This document shows, in pieces, positions 1-13,900 of a stretch of DNA of 64,000 bases. Position 1 is the stretch's first letter; every line of letters starts with the position of its first letter. The translations under genes and the position numbers were made by a program. The stretch comes from Melastoma dodecandrum (Eukaryota > Streptophyta > Magnoliopsida > Myrtales > Melastomataceae). The notes beneath the pieces are model-generated. The model worked only from the letters and a program-made list of their open reading frames with translations. It was not told where the DNA came from and did no database searches. The DNA is taken from the NCBI GenBank assembly GCA_029817715.1, contig JARUPY010000534.1, positions 3,474,501 to 3,538,500 on the forward strand, written 5' to 3'.

Positions 1-2787
1 ATCACAGTAGAGTGTTTCTCAGAAGTGAGATCTGCTTCGCTGTAACCGTAACGATTTGATCGAGCAGGTTCTCGTACGAGTGTTTGCGCGATCGTAAGGG
101 ACACAGTAGTTTATAGTGGTTCGGCTTTAATTTACCAACGTACACTTTCCAACAACGAGGTGATTCCACTATTAAAATAATGGGTGCAAAAAACCCTTGC
201 ACTAGGCGTTCGGAATCTCAACAAGTGAGATTTAAAATCCTTTACAAAAAGGAGATCACTCATGGGCAACGATCAGCTCCTCACACAGTGGACTTCTTCT
301 CGTTTCCAACAAAATGATGCTCACACTCATCAGTTCATTGCTCAAAGGATTTCCACAAAGCACGTTGTCGCTTAGGGGTAAGCCTGTCTATCAAAGCACA
401 AAGACAACGTCGTGTTAAAGGATAAATCCTCACAAATGATTCCTTACAATGAAGAACGACTTCTCTGATAGTAGTCCGTTTTTGATTCACAGCAGAGGAA
501 TGCTTCAATACTTAATAGTTCAGCAGAGGATTTCTACACAGTTTCTGTCTCTTCTCAAGATGAGCCTGTAAGTACTAAAGGGACAACTACAAAGATGATC
601 ACTTAGATCAGAAAAGAAAATGAAACAGGAATTGGTTTCTCACACAGCAGAACCTGACTTCTCATACAGCGAAGTCGCGGTATCCGTCCTACACTCAGTT
701 CGGACATGCACAGTTACCATAGCCGTGACTCACTGCACTGCACACCCAGTGCTTAGGGTGGAATTTTCAGCTCTGGCGGTTTCCACGTAACCTGCTCTAC
801 TGTACCTCTGTATCAGGAGGTCGAGGCTTCTGCACAACACTCCTGTGCTCGGGAGGACCTCTTTCCACTCCGGCGATGTTCTCAACTCGTGCTCTACCCT
901 GTAGGCACGAGACTTCTGGCGCGCACCCGTAAGTGCGTGTCTCACTGCTCAAACTCCGTCGGTTCGAGACTTCCCTGCGAAAAGATACAACAGGAACGGC
1001 TTCCTGTCGATGGGTCAGCAACGGGTTACTGAATTCAGCACAGGTATTCACATAGCTTCCCTCAGACGATTCGCCAGTCGTTCGTTGAACGCACGGAGGA
1101 CACTTGGTCCCTCTCACGACGATCAAGGTCGCACTCAGCCCTTGACACTCTCACACGCAGATTGCAACAGATAAGAACTAGGCGATCACTTAGCACCTTC
1201 CGCTCTCCGCCGATCCTCAAAGCTTCACTCATATCACACAGGCTTTGGACAATCACTCAGACCACACAGAATGGTTGTTTTGTGTATAGAGGTCATCTGG
1301 TTTTAATAGGGAACAAAAGATATTTTGTTTCCCAAATATCCGATTCCAGCAAGCTGTGATCAGGTTCAGCGAACATATGCTCAACGGTCACAATGACCAA
1401 GAAGGAAGGAAATCATTGTCGACTTTCCTTATGCACACAATCTGATCCAATCATTTTCAGAATTATGTCTGAATGTTATCATAATCATTATCAACGACAA
1501 AATAGAAATATCAATATTCCTTAATGGTCATAATGATAAGATAGGATAGGAAATGTTGATATAAATAGAGATTCCATTTTGAAATATCCCCAAACATAGC
1601 CATCTGATCCCCAAACGTAATAATCTGATTACAATAACATATTTTTTCAATAAATATGATAAAATCACAATAATAAAACCGAAATAATAATTATTTCTTC
1701 ATTTAGGCAATTGTAGCGCAGTGATGCAGTACAACTTTACTGTAGTGTAGCAACACACTTCTCAAGCGTAGCGACACACTTCTCAAGCCGCAACGCATCT
1801 TCCCTTAGCTTGTTTCCAAATCTTTAATTGGAAAGATAACATTTTGATCTTGAGTTGCCTAATAAAAGGATTTGGAAAATCCAAAGTTTATCCAATGTAT
1901 TTAGACATCTCAATATTTGTTTTAAATACATTCCGATATAATCCGAAATATATTGTAAAAGGAAATATTATTTCCAAATTTCTATTGAGCAAGTGTAGCA
2001 AATCAGTAACGACTTACTATAGTGTAGCAACGTATAGTTTAAGCTCCACGACACTTTGCTCAAGCTCATCACTGAAAATAAACGAACTGTTACAGCAACA
2101 CGTTAATATGAATTTATAACATAACTTATCAAGCTCATCATTAAAACCAAAATTAGTCATTGATAAACTAATCACATCCCTTCGTGTATTGTCTGTCAGG
2201 CCACGTAATAAAAACCCAACTCGACGTGCAATTTTTCTATTGAACCTTTAATCATCACTCGAGTTGGGGAGGGAAGCCGCTTTCCTGCCCCCTAACAAGT
2301 AAAACACCAGAACCTCTCTCAGGCTTGGGCTTTTTACCACTTTGATCAAATGAGATAGTCATTGATGATGTGGGACTGGAGGCCCCCATGAGGTTCGTCC
2401 ACCATGGAGGAGACTAGGACATAACACTTGACCAAAGATATGAATGTCTGTATTCACCTTTCACTAAGGTTTTTTTTTTCCATTGAGTGCCGGCAATTGG
2501 TGGGAGTTTGGGTGTCTACAAGAAATAGTGGGCACACAGCTAGCATTTGGAGTAATTAACCCTGTCTGGTCTTCAAATGTTTATTCAATTCCATGGAGGT
2601 GGAGGGACAGATGAACGGACCAAACAAGGGAAATGAAACCGAAAGTATAGTTCACTCCCCCCTTTTGCTTTATTATTTCCATGATGGCTGATGTTTTTTA
2701 GTCCTTTATTTGAAACACACCCCAACCCCCCCACTATTGAGGGAGGAGGAAGACGAGGAGGACAACACTCCTCAGTCCCTACTATTG
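1..2787. other. No gene recognised; possible decayed repeat
   Basis: I see no convincing coding region here. Open frames on both strands are short, overlap each other and show no recognisable domain. The first 1.3 kb is GC-balanced with recurring phrases (AGCAGAGGA, TCACACAG), while 1.4-2.1 kb is AT-rich, a contrast that suggests old repeat sequence, but I found no LTR ends or pol domains. Positions 2460-2780 are probably the distal promoter of the CEP gene. Confidence 0.5.
1749..1790. repeat. Two-copy 21-bp tandem repeat
   Basis: Two adjacent 21-bp units (1749-1769 and 1770-1790) share the core ACACACTTCTCAAGC. Related fragments (GTGTAGCAA, CTCAAGC) recur around 1990-2070. No coding role is apparent. 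Confidence 0.7.
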
Positions 2788-2795
2788 TATAAATA
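2788..2795 (+). promoter_or_regulatory. TATA box of the CEP gene
   Basis: TATAAATA lies 130 bp upstream of the CEP start codon at 2925, a normal distance for a plant promoter with a 5' UTR of about 100 nt. Confidence 0.6.
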
Positions 2796-2924
2796 CCACT
2801 ATTCGAGCAAGAACACGAAGTCCCCGTGTTTCAAGAAACAACAAAGAAGTTCTCTCGTCTCTCATTTACTTCCCGGTGTAGTTTCCGCCCCGGCGTATAT
2901 CTTAAATCCCCTGTTCGTTTCTCG

Positions 2925-3188
2925 ATGGCGAGGCGCGCGTGGTCCTTGTTTCTGGTCGTGATATTGTGCTCCGAAGCTCTCCAAGTTGATGGGAGACGCC
3001 TCGGGGAGCGGATGTGCGGGGAATGTTCCAGTAACCACGGCGTTCGAGAAGAAGCGGCGAATATCGGGAAGAGTTCTCCCCTAGGCGGCCGTGACGAGAG
3101 CTCGAGCAACAAGGTGGAGCGCACGAATGATTATCGGCAAACCGACCCGGGTCACAGCCCGGGAGTAGGGCATTCCGAAAATAACTAG
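2925..3188 (+). CDS. CEP: C-terminally encoded peptide (CEP) precursor
   Basis: An 87-residue single-exon precursor of a secreted peptide hormone. An N-terminal basic stretch and hydrophobic core (residues 1-20, LFLVVILCSEAL) form a signal peptide. A variable hydrophilic middle follows. The conserved 15-residue CEP domain is at residues 69-83 (DYRQTDPGHSPGVGH), with four trailing residues SENN. The DPGHSPGVGH core is the family signature. From family knowledge, the 15-mer is cut out, hydroxylated at prolines and perceived by leucine-rich-repeat CEP receptors in nitrogen-demand and root-growth signalling. The Met at 2925 was chosen because it gives a clean signal peptide; an in-frame Met at 2826 would add 33 non-hydrophobic residues and sits only about 30 nt after the TATA box. 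There is one CEP domain. The residue after Arg is Gln where Pro is commonest. Confidence 0.88.
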   Translation: MARRAWSLFLVVILCSEALQVDGRRLGERMCGECSSNHGVREEAANIGKSSPLGGRDESSSNKVERTNDYRQTDPGHSPGVGHSENN

Positions 3189-4944
3189 TGGGTGGATCCA
3201 TGATAGACATTTATGAGTTGATAGTGCATCCGGCACCATGAAGAACATGTAAAAAGGGGAAGTATATTATTAAAAAAGCCGTGTATTTCAGCTTCTAAAA
3301 GTTCTTCCTTTTTGTGTATATATACACCCTTTCCTTTCATTGCCATGTAAAATAACTACATTAAGAGTAATGGGTCATTCCCTCAACCTCAAAAGCACAA
3401 TTTAGACAACCCATTGTCACTATCAGTCGGATTATTCAAGATATTTAGCATGGGAGAGCAGAGGTGTGGCCCAAAAGGTAACTTTGGGGTTGGGGGCATG
3501 GTCGCAGTTAACTAAAACAACTAATCAATCCCTTTCTAAAGTCTAAGGATCATTATCATGGGATTTGTATAAAGATCATTTGAGAGGATTTTATTTTTCG
3601 GACCCCCACACAGAAAGACAAAATGTCGAAATGAATAGGTAATTAAACATCGGTGCCCTTTATTTATGATAAAGTACAGGAGGAAATCAGTACCTCGAGA
3701 TTTATTTGATGAGCATTTCTAGTCCGGTTCCTTTCAGACCAATTTGAGCTCAACTGTGATAGCTTTTGAATCGGGTTTCTTACCATTTCTTGGAATTAAG
3801 TTTTGCTTTGTGATGTTTAAAGTCGGTAGGATCACTTTCATGACCTCCATTAGGGAAAAGTTTTTATGATGAGAAGTCGAAATCTTTTCTGGGAAACATC
3901 GTACAAAACAAGAAGAAAATGAAAGAACATAAGAGACCCGATACAAGGCTTCACGATCTCGATTGAACTTGTTTTTGCCTTCAAGTGAGTTCGGGGGTGA
4001 CCGACGACCATGACTCGACATCATCATTCTGTTCCATGTAAAACTCCAATTATATTGTACTGCATCGACTGACTACTACTACCACTATTACTACGGCGTG
4101 TTGCCCATATATGGTTGGCACCCAACACGACCATTTTTGTTAGGACAACCTTTGACAGACCGCACTAAACTACTCGACCGGTGCTCTTCCTTGCTTTATA
4201 TCATTTGCCTCTTGTCTCTTGCTTTCCCTAGCATATCTCTTGCCAAAGTGATCGCCTGACTGTCCTAAAATACGAACCAGCTCTTAGTAGATAATATTCG
4301 TCAAAAGAATTTGAAAGCCAAGTATGCCCCAACTAGGAAATTATGCTGGTTAGGAAATCATGCTAGGCAACCAGGGACGTCGACTGAGCAAACACTTGAC
4401 CGTGAATGGCCCTCGAAGAGCATATGGCAATGGACAGGACAACCACAGTGCAGGGCTCTCAACTGGCGCATGCAGGCATTGCTTTTGTTGGGGGGGCCTA
4501 GGAACTTCGGCCACTGAATTTGCCGGGCTCTCACCATTTATTGTTAGACAAGATAAAGACATAATAGCAAGTGGTCGTAATAATACATTGCTACCAGTGA
4601 AGCCAGAAGAGAAGCCACATACAGGGATGCCACTTCTCCTTGTAAGGAGGGATATATGATCTATCTTTCCGAAAGGGAGAAGGCTCACAAACAGTCCGCA
4701 AAAACAGTTTCGGACAGACAAGATTGTCTCCGAGGAAACCAAGCAATCTAGGGATGATGACAGGAGGAGAAGGAACACAAAATTGAGCTAAAGCTACAGA
4801 TACAACGCCAAAGAATCATATGCCATGTATGTACATGGGACACGGCTAAGCGACCAGAGGCAGAAAAAAATGGATTGATCCACACATCAGATTCAGATAA
4901 GTAGTTGCAAGTAGGATGGAATCCAGAGCTACTACTGACCAGGA
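3189..4944. other. Intergenic between CEP and TWD40-1 3' ends
   Basis: Convergent intergenic space holding the 3' UTRs of the CEP gene (+) and TWD40-1 (-). There is a short ACT/ACC-rich simple repeat near 4070-4095. No other coding potential was found; frames at 4311-4778 overlap on both strands and look random. Confidence 0.6.
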
Positions 4945-7900
4945 TCATCCGAAAGGAGTAGGCACAGGCACAGCTCGAGCGTCCGATCTCTTGATACTTC
5001 CCATGCCACAGATGATGCAACCAGGAGAAGAGAGCGCCGAAAATTTGGCACCGCACAGATCACAGACATCATATCCTATAGTGGACAGGCGACTCAGGGT
5101 GGCTGCACAGAATTGGGACGGATCCTCCATTGGATCGATGGACTTGTTCGACAAGCCCCGCTGGACACACATATCGATCAGGCTCCTAAGCTCATCTTGC
5201 TTGCCAGGAGGTGCCTTCGATAAGAGAAGCTCGAGCATCTGCTTGGCATAGGCAAAGTTCTGAACATCCATATTTCGTTTGATGGCAGTTCGGATGCAAT
5301 TTATCCGGTGTTTTGCTAGCAATGGCAAAGAGCCCAGGTGACGGGACAGTCGGGCCATCTCATCTTTCGCGCTCAGTGCACTAGAACCTTGGACTTTTTG
5401 TAGACGGCTGATTTCCTGCATCATCATCATCCAGATTAGTTTTCAGAAGCTTCTGTTCAACAAAGTACCAACGCATTTTCTGAGACGTCCACAAAACCTC
5501 ACTAGAAGTACACAAGTGATGGAAAGGAACTGCTGGTGCTTCAAAATATAACAAGGTGAAAGCCACTAGAATTAGACAAGGGAAACAGTACCTTCAAAAG
5601 GGTGACAGCAATTTTGTACTGAGCACAAATTGTTGCTTGGGCTTTGATATCAGCCCCACGAGAGTTATCCTTGGCCAGTGCGAGGAAAGCTTCGTCAAAA
5701 CAGGACAAAGCATCTGCAAGCTGATTCTGTTCAAGGTGTGCAAGACCAGTTTTGAAGCAAACTGGAGCAGGTGCACCACGTGGAACCTGCAAAACCAATC
5801 CAAAAAAAACCTCGGTGAAAAATCTGCTGCATGAAGTGGCGTGATTAGGAATGTGCACTTAGAAGAACTAACAACAATGCTGCCTTCAAACTTCACACAA
5901 AATGGCAAACTGGTGAAAAAGAAAAATTCTGACAATGAGCTGCAATTCTGATATCGTATGAAGTGTAAAAGAACCTGTCCAGGACGAACTGATGTAGGTG
6001 GAGAAGCTGGACGGGCAGGTTTGCCGGCATCGCCAGCTGCTGATCCTCCAAGAACACTTAGATCAAGAGGTTGGCTTGATAATGGGAGTTGACCATGGGG
6101 CTGGGGCACTGGAACAGTTTGGGCAGCAGCTTGTGGTGGAACACCGCCATCCGGAAGGCTAACTGGGTTGAATGGGACAGCACTGGTCTGACCAACTTGA
6201 GGAGGAACACCACCATCAGGAAGGCCGACATCAGAAGGGGGTGTGGCACCAACAGGAGTATTTGATGGTCTTTCAGAGATACTGCCTCGTGGTGGTTGAC
6301 TCATTCTCTCAATAAATCTGCCAGGCGGTGGCAGAGCAGCGGCCATTTGGAGGGATGGTATTGTATTCTGAAAGAAATCCTCAGGAATGGGTCCAGCTGT
6401 GACTCCCTTTACTGTAACCATTGAACCAGGCTGTTGGACCGGTGTCGGTTGTGTCCAAGTGTCTGTACCAAAAATATCGCCAGGAGCAGAAACAGCACCA
6501 GCAATTGAAACAGACGAGGGGGTTGTTGTTGCAGAAGGAAAACCTGAAGCGTCAGCGGTAGGTTGGGACAAATTCTGACCAAGATCTAATGACTTTGTCC
6601 TAGTCATAGATGGGAGTAGCCCTTCTGCAAGCTTAAACTGCCTTGTTGCCTCTTTTATTTTGTTCACATCCACAGTCGCTGACGAAACAGGCTTATCTCT
6701 TATTCTGATATGTAGCTTTTTGGCTTTAGATGCACCCTCTTCATCACTACTACTATCATCATCAGCAGCACCATACATCGTCTTCTTGAACTCTTCCGCG
6801 GCTTTGGCTTGTGCATCTGTAACGCTAGACACCGGGTATGGTTTGGTCAATGTTTCCAGACCCATCAATGACTCTAGTTTAGAATCGCTACCAGCAATCC
6901 CGACAAGCTTGTCCGGAATGGATTTGGCAAGGGAAGGCGGAAGCTCATTGGGCTTGCTGTCTCCAACTGCAGGAGTTAAAGCTTTGACCAAACTATCTTC
7001 TCTCACCGCAACAATATTTCCTCTTCCTTTGATGCAACCCAGGTAAACACCTATATGATCAGTTATAATGGATGGAATAGTCCCGTCGTCTGTTTTCATG
7101 TATGGCAACACTTCTGTCGCCAACTCCCACTGAGGTATAGCCTTGAGTGTGGAAGGAGTCTTGATTTCCCAATTTCCACCACCCCACTCTGGTCCTTTTG
7201 GAACAACACTTTCAGCAGCAAAATTTGCAAAAATTCCCTGAGTCCATCCTGTAGATCGTACTCTTAAAATTCTTTCACAGTAACGCCTAATCTCCGGGTC
7301 TGCAGAATCTTCTTCCAATTTCTGGGCAAGCCTTCTCATGGCACTGGGATTCAGGTGGCAAATGAAAAGATCAAGCATGCTTTCGTAGTCTGAAATGACT
7401 TCAAAGGTTTCTTTTGCAGTGTCAAACTGGCCATACCTGAACATTAGATTTTTTTTGTCAGCAGCCATGGACAAGTAAGTAGATGAAGAAAATATGAGAG
7501 GACTTAGGAGAAGTGAATAAAGATTTGTCATCAACTTGCACAACCAAACCACTTAGTCATTGACATGGTGAGGACACACTGCTATCATGATTATCTCACA
7601 TTTCAGGTGAAGAAAATACCGCATTTACTTACTTGATACAGGCATATCCCAATTGTCTAAAACGATGAAATAAAGGAGAAGTTGGAGGGCATTTTGGATA
7701 GTCTCTGGATCGCAAAAACTCATCCTTCAGCGCAGAAAGAGCAGCATTGAAGCGAAGAGCTTTTACAGCATAGAAACCCCTTAAAACCTATTTAATTTTT
7801 TAAACATTGCCAAAAAAAGGTTTGAGTCAAAATAATGTGCAAAATAAGAGCAAAGGTCCTTTTAAGAATGATTTTTCCAACACCTGTGTAAATTGTGGAC

Positions 7901-10900
7901 CAGCTTGAGAAAGTGACACGGCAAGATCTACACATACAGGGGGACCGCCAGCCAATATATCAAGAGATCTTGGAGTTATACGTAGGCTGTCGAACCTTCA
8001 AATGGAGAAAAATACATTAAAGTGCCATGTTAGCATGGGGCATGCATTCAAGCTTGCACTAGAAACAGAGAATTGACCACTTCGATATTTAGTTTGGAGC
8101 CCTCAGCATAGTACCTTGATGTTATCTGGTACAGTATCTCAGACAGGTCAAGCTTCTGCTCAAAATACTGTTGCATCGTACCGAAACCTATGAGCAGTGG
8201 TTCAAGAAGTCCAACAAGACAACTCTTAATATCCACACCCTTCTTCTGTCTGGGATTTATTTCAGTTGGAGTAGCGAGCAACAAACGATCGTTCAATGCA
8301 CCAACCAGAACTGTAACAAATTACCCATCATAAACCAAAACCAACGGCAAATAAGTAAAGCAGCAGAACAATCAAGGCCAAGAAAAGGAAAAGGCTAAAC
8401 AGCAAAGGTCATGACAGATAGAATATCATACAATAACAGCTCCTTGTGCCACCAAAAAAAGTTATGTACCTGCATGAGGCATACTTATGGAGAGAATATT
8501 CCTTGCTTTACCATCCCAGCCGAGTACACCCACTGCAGTAGCAGTAGAGAACAGAAGTGCAGGCCCAACCCACAAGAGAGATCTGAAGTATTGTGAAGTT
8601 AAAGAGAAGCAATGCTACAAAAAGTTATTATAAGATAAAAATAATAGAAGTCAAGCCTTCTCCTGGTTAACAAAAGTAAGAACCAATCTAAAAATGTTCC
8701 CAGTGAGGATATGGAGGGCATTCCCTTGTCATATTTCGAAGAAGTAGATGCCAACACTTCAAGGTCCGCTGATGCTATCAACACCCGGTGAGTAGTTATT
8801 ATTCCAGAAACATAGCCTCTCAGAGTTTCTTGCCAATGCACCTGCAAAAGTAGAATCACGAGTTTGAACCGGTCCCCAAAATCAGTAAGGCTATGAGAGA
8901 GCCATTCAGAGCATTTTCAAATTAAAGAAATCTACCACATCTAAATCAAGCTACAATCTACACTATAACTAATTTGGTCAAGTTACGTCGCTTTACCTGC
9001 AGCACTGTCTCGTGAACTTTCAATTTGATCCATTTTCTCCCATCTTCCTTTGTTGATATATAGTGGCCATTCGAAGTCGAAAGACGGTGCCCTTGAATAA
9101 GCTTTGCCAATCCGATTTGGTCACCATGTGAAGCAAACAATAAAGTTGACTCTGCATAGAGATACCAATTAGGGATACACTTCTTACAAAATGATTAACA
9201 AATAAACAATTGCGACAGTCAAAACATATGACCAAAAGAAAACTACTGACAGGAAAATGAGAACAGATTTCATCATCTACCTATTGGAGTGGAAAATATT
9301 CTGTCGACTTCTGTTTCAAACATGAATGGCAGAGGACCCTGAGTTGCACTAGCATTATTACTATCAGCTGAAGGGACTTCACCAAGATCTCCATTCTTTT
9401 GATTTTCTACTCCTTGCAAGGCTCCACCTGGCAAAATATATAGAGCCAGAGCAGTTTTGTCTTCCTCCAAGACGGCAAATTGATTCTCCTTGGGCCCAAT
9501 GAATGCAGCATCTCGACCTAGTAATTTTAGAACACGTGTTTGACAGAGACTCAAACTTCATGGAGAAAGTTGAACAGAAGCTTCTAAAATTACCTTTTAG
9601 TGTGCTTCCCTTACTGTTAGCAACATGAAGATCCGTATTCTCCCAATACATCACGACTTCGTGCGCAGCACCACTAAATTCATAAGTTATGAGGAATAGA
9701 TGTTGTTTTGCGCTATATACCATATGCTTAGCATTGTATTCTACATTTGCAGGGATCTGACAAAAATAACAAAATAGATGAAACTTCCCACTACATTAAC
9801 CTCACTTAGTACCCCACTGACTCATGTGTACCTGTTTGTATAGCCTCCTGTACACAGTATCTGTGCCAGCAGAAAGATTATATGCCATGAGGTTGAGGTC
9901 ATCTATGTAAAAAGCCCGAACAGGGTAGTGGACGATTCGACTTTCCTTGTTGAAAACATTTAGCTCCAGATGGAAAGGCTGGATAAAAGGTAATTTCACA
10001 TGAGGAAGGCCGTGTATAAAAGAGGTGAAGTGCATAATCCATTAGTTACCTGGCAGACAGGAACATCCTTCAGATGATGATTTGCATGAAGGACGGTTAG
10101 AAGAGGTAAGCGAGATATGGGAGCACTTTTTGCATGACCTTCCATAAAATGCTGCAACAATTAAGCAATTAGAGCTATTGACAGTAAAATAACTTCAATT
10201 ACCAAATGGCATATCAATGTCTAAAATTAAATTACCAGAAAGTGAAGCTGCAATTATAAACCAAAAATGATACTCCTAAGACAATATCACAGAGAACTTC
10301 TAAGGCAATGATACTCTTTTAATCTATACACTGGAAGGTCAAGAGTCCACAAAGGGCTTCAAGAAAAGAGTAACTTTCCTAGCCATAGAGTTTTTCATTC
10401 TAACTTGTAGAACCTTAAGAGCAAAGAGTAGCCTGATTACTACACCATCTAAAAGGACCAGTTTCCCCAACACGGTGAAGTACTTACAAATGAACTGAGC
10501 AAGATACAATTTGACAAAAGCAATCGAGAATAATAGACTTTTCAAAGTGATGGAGCAATTTACACTGTACAGAAATGCCTTCCTTGCAATGTCTGATATT
10601 GTTAGGTGACTTTGGCTGGAAAGAGAGACTTTGTCAGGGTAGTATAGAACATGCTAAGGGAAAATATCAGCAATGCCGCATTACTCATAATCAGAACAAA
10701 AAAACGGGCTTCACAACACAGCTCAAAATTATGAAACTAACCCTTTCAGATGCTGCTCCTGCAATTGTGCTTGTAATTGATGGTCGGCCAAAATACCTGA
10801 TGCTCCCAAAGATGCTAGCTTCTCTTTCAACACAGAAGCTGCAAAGAAGTCATATCTTAGGAAAAAGAGAGACCATTGAACTTCGGCAGCAAGAAAGTGA

Positions 10901-13900
10901 CCCGGGGGAGGGGGGTTGGGGTTGTAACAAGAGTTAGTTAGTCGGACTTAATTCCATCCTATGGAAGAATTACCATCTAGCAAACAGGGCATGCCGATGA
11001 TTGTCTGCTTAAGAAGAAGTGCTACATGATATTATACTAAAAAGTGCGTACTTCACACACACACACACACATAAATTGGTGCTCTGCATATATACTTGAG
11101 CTGTTATCATGAAATAAATTTTGCATCCTCTTCCATTTTCAAAGCCAACATTACCAGCAGACAAACAAAAGAAAATTCCGATAAATATTTTGCAGAATGC
11201 ATGAAGCAGATTCATCGACATTCCACATTGAAACCTCTCTCCGACTAGTGAGGAACAACATGAAATGCATAACCATAATTTATACAGCATTGGGAATCTT
11301 GTGAAGTACTTCCGCACAATTAAAAAGTCCTAAAGTTTGGTTATTCTATCACAAAATATTAGAAAAAAAAAATGTGTTTTCACTCTAATATTTAGGTATG
11401 CATCAACCAAAGAAACCAAAATCAGATAAGGCGCAATTGCAATACATGGGAGTATAGGGCTCCTTTCAGCATTTGAAACTTCCATATTAACTCGCAAATA
11501 AAATGAAAAGAAGAAAAAAGGTCAATAACAATAGGATCAATGAGTATCGGAGCCATGTATCAGAAAATAACTGAAGGTACTTCCAATTGCAGGCTGAAAA
11601 CTAATAACCTGAAGAACCCCTTGCACTCTGAAGAACAGCAAAGAGTTGCTTTCTCCCCTCTCTTGTGAACGCTGCCCTATTTTTGGGGTTTTCAGACCCT
11701 GCCATACTCTTTACAAGAAACAACAAGATGTCATGTGACAAGTTTGCCTTCCAACAACTGAAAGAGAATAACTGTCCGCATACTTAACTGCAAAAAGCAC
11801 AGCTGCTAAATTCAATTTTGGATGTACTTCCAGAGCTCTAATACGTGGCAACGGGTAGACCGTTTCTCCACCTTGTTGAGATAAAATGCGGGGGATGTCA
11901 ATGGACTCAATTGCTGCAAGCAAAAGGAAAGGTCAATGACATGGTTTCTTTATTCGCAATAGGAGTCTGAGTATCAGACGCACAGCACATGAGGACAAGC
12001 AATGTTTCCATGTTAAGCATGTATCGAGCTGATACATTTGCCAGTTCGGCATACCTGCCGGTTCAAAAAAGTTCGCTTGCATAGGAGGCCTGTTGGGATT
12101 AACTGTTACACGTGTCTTCCACACTTGAAGGTTTCCATCCTTTGAAACTGTCACTAGCAAACGCAACACTGGGAGCCATGCGACTGAGGTGATTGGTTGA
12201 GAACCCACTTGTGTACTACAACATGACCACAAATAGGACTTATGTATTGCTCGCAATTAGCCCATCAGTTCTAAAAAAATGGGACAAATTCCATATATAG
12301 AGCAAAAGTGATTCTGCCCAATCAGGTGACAAAACAAGCAATTGAAATCATAATCATCCAAAACTTTGACAGGAAGAGAAAAAAAATTCATCATTCCATA
12401 ATTATTATTGATCTTTAATTTAAAAGAAATATGAAGATAAGGGTGATTATTCTTAATTAAAGTGTCCCTTGCTTACTACATAATCATCATGCTAGTGTTG
12501 TGTTCTCTTGACATCTGTCCCTCTACCAATGATAACAGCACATACCATTTAGCAAATCTGAAAACTAAGCATACAAGCCAGTCCATTCAATTTCATTCAC
12601 ATCTAGAAGGTGCTACAAAAACTTAACAAAATACTGCAAGACTATGCCACGCCAAGTCATGGAGACAGCTGTCCCCAACAAACACCATACACACAGATAA
12701 ATAAACCAACTTACATTCCAATCATAATCGGTCTCTCAGTGGACACGTCCCATGCCAAAAGAGTACCACGTCTATCTCCAATGAATATCCATTCTAATGT
12801 TGGATGAAAGGCGAAGGCACCAGCTCCAATCAGCTTAATAGTATTATCGACTGCAGGAATAACAATAAGTAACATTTTGTTCAACATGTGATAATACCTA
12901 AAATTAAGAACTGAATCTCTTATATCAACCAATCTCACGCTGTAATGTATAGAGGACAGCATAAGTATGGATATTATAGGCTCGAATCAATCCTTCAGCA
13001 TAGGCTACATACTGAAAAGAAAACCAAGAACGTCAAGTCCCATATAAATCAAATTATATAGCGCATATTAGAAATGGAGAGACATTGGGAAAAAGAAAAA
13101 GTAATGAAAATGAATTATCACCAGAACTGGAAGGCGAGGATGGCAAGCAAGGTTAACAATTGGCTTCTTGAGGTCTGTCTTTATTTTTGTAGGTGCCCTG
13201 CCTCCTTCAACGGTGCCAACAACTAGAAACATGTATCATGAAGCACAAAGAAGATGTAAGGACCGCAATTGTTAATAAATGACGCTTCTTAAAACAGTTT
13301 CTAAGAGAGATAGATTACAAAGCCAGAAAAGTGGAAAGGGTTTACTGTGTATACAAAGAGGAAACCAAAACAGCACCAACCTGTCACGCTCATTCTTTTG
13401 TGAAAGCCAAAAAAGACAACTGACTGCAGCGGTGTCAGGGCAAGATGCACTTCGGTGTCAGAAGAAATATGCTCTGTCTTTTTTTCAGGTGAGTGCAGAA
13501 CACATGTTTGCTCAGAGTCAAAATCACACGAGCAGATCGTACAATCCTGAGATTTTTAACTGATGTTAGATGCACCGCAGAGCCAGTATTTGAACTAAAG
13601 TTAAGAAGGAAAAATATAAATGGAACAAAAGTACTAAGCAGTGGATGCCTGCAATTGGTCACCTCATGTCAATGAGACTAAAAAAATTGCTCTTATTTTT
13701 ACCATCGTTTTAGGGAAACCAAAACCAAATAAAAATTAGCAAAAACACTAGAGCAAAACCCAATTTGTTCAGAACAAAACAGATCTGCTCTAACAGGGTA
13801 TGTGCAATTGTCGGCACCTCACTAAAACCAACTCTGTCTTGTCACATGTATAAAATGCTAAATTTTAACTTCCAGAGGAGGTTTTAAATTAAAGAACTAA

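Noticed and set aside
797..1126. Minus-strand 109-residue frame and its neighbours
   Set aside because: Overlapping frames of similar length on both strands with no domain, start context or homologue that I recognise.
5594..7552. Single 652-residue protein starting inside this frame
   Set aside because: It is the large exon 22 of TWD40-1 read into the introns on both sides; splice sites at 7436 and 5975 give the conserved joins.
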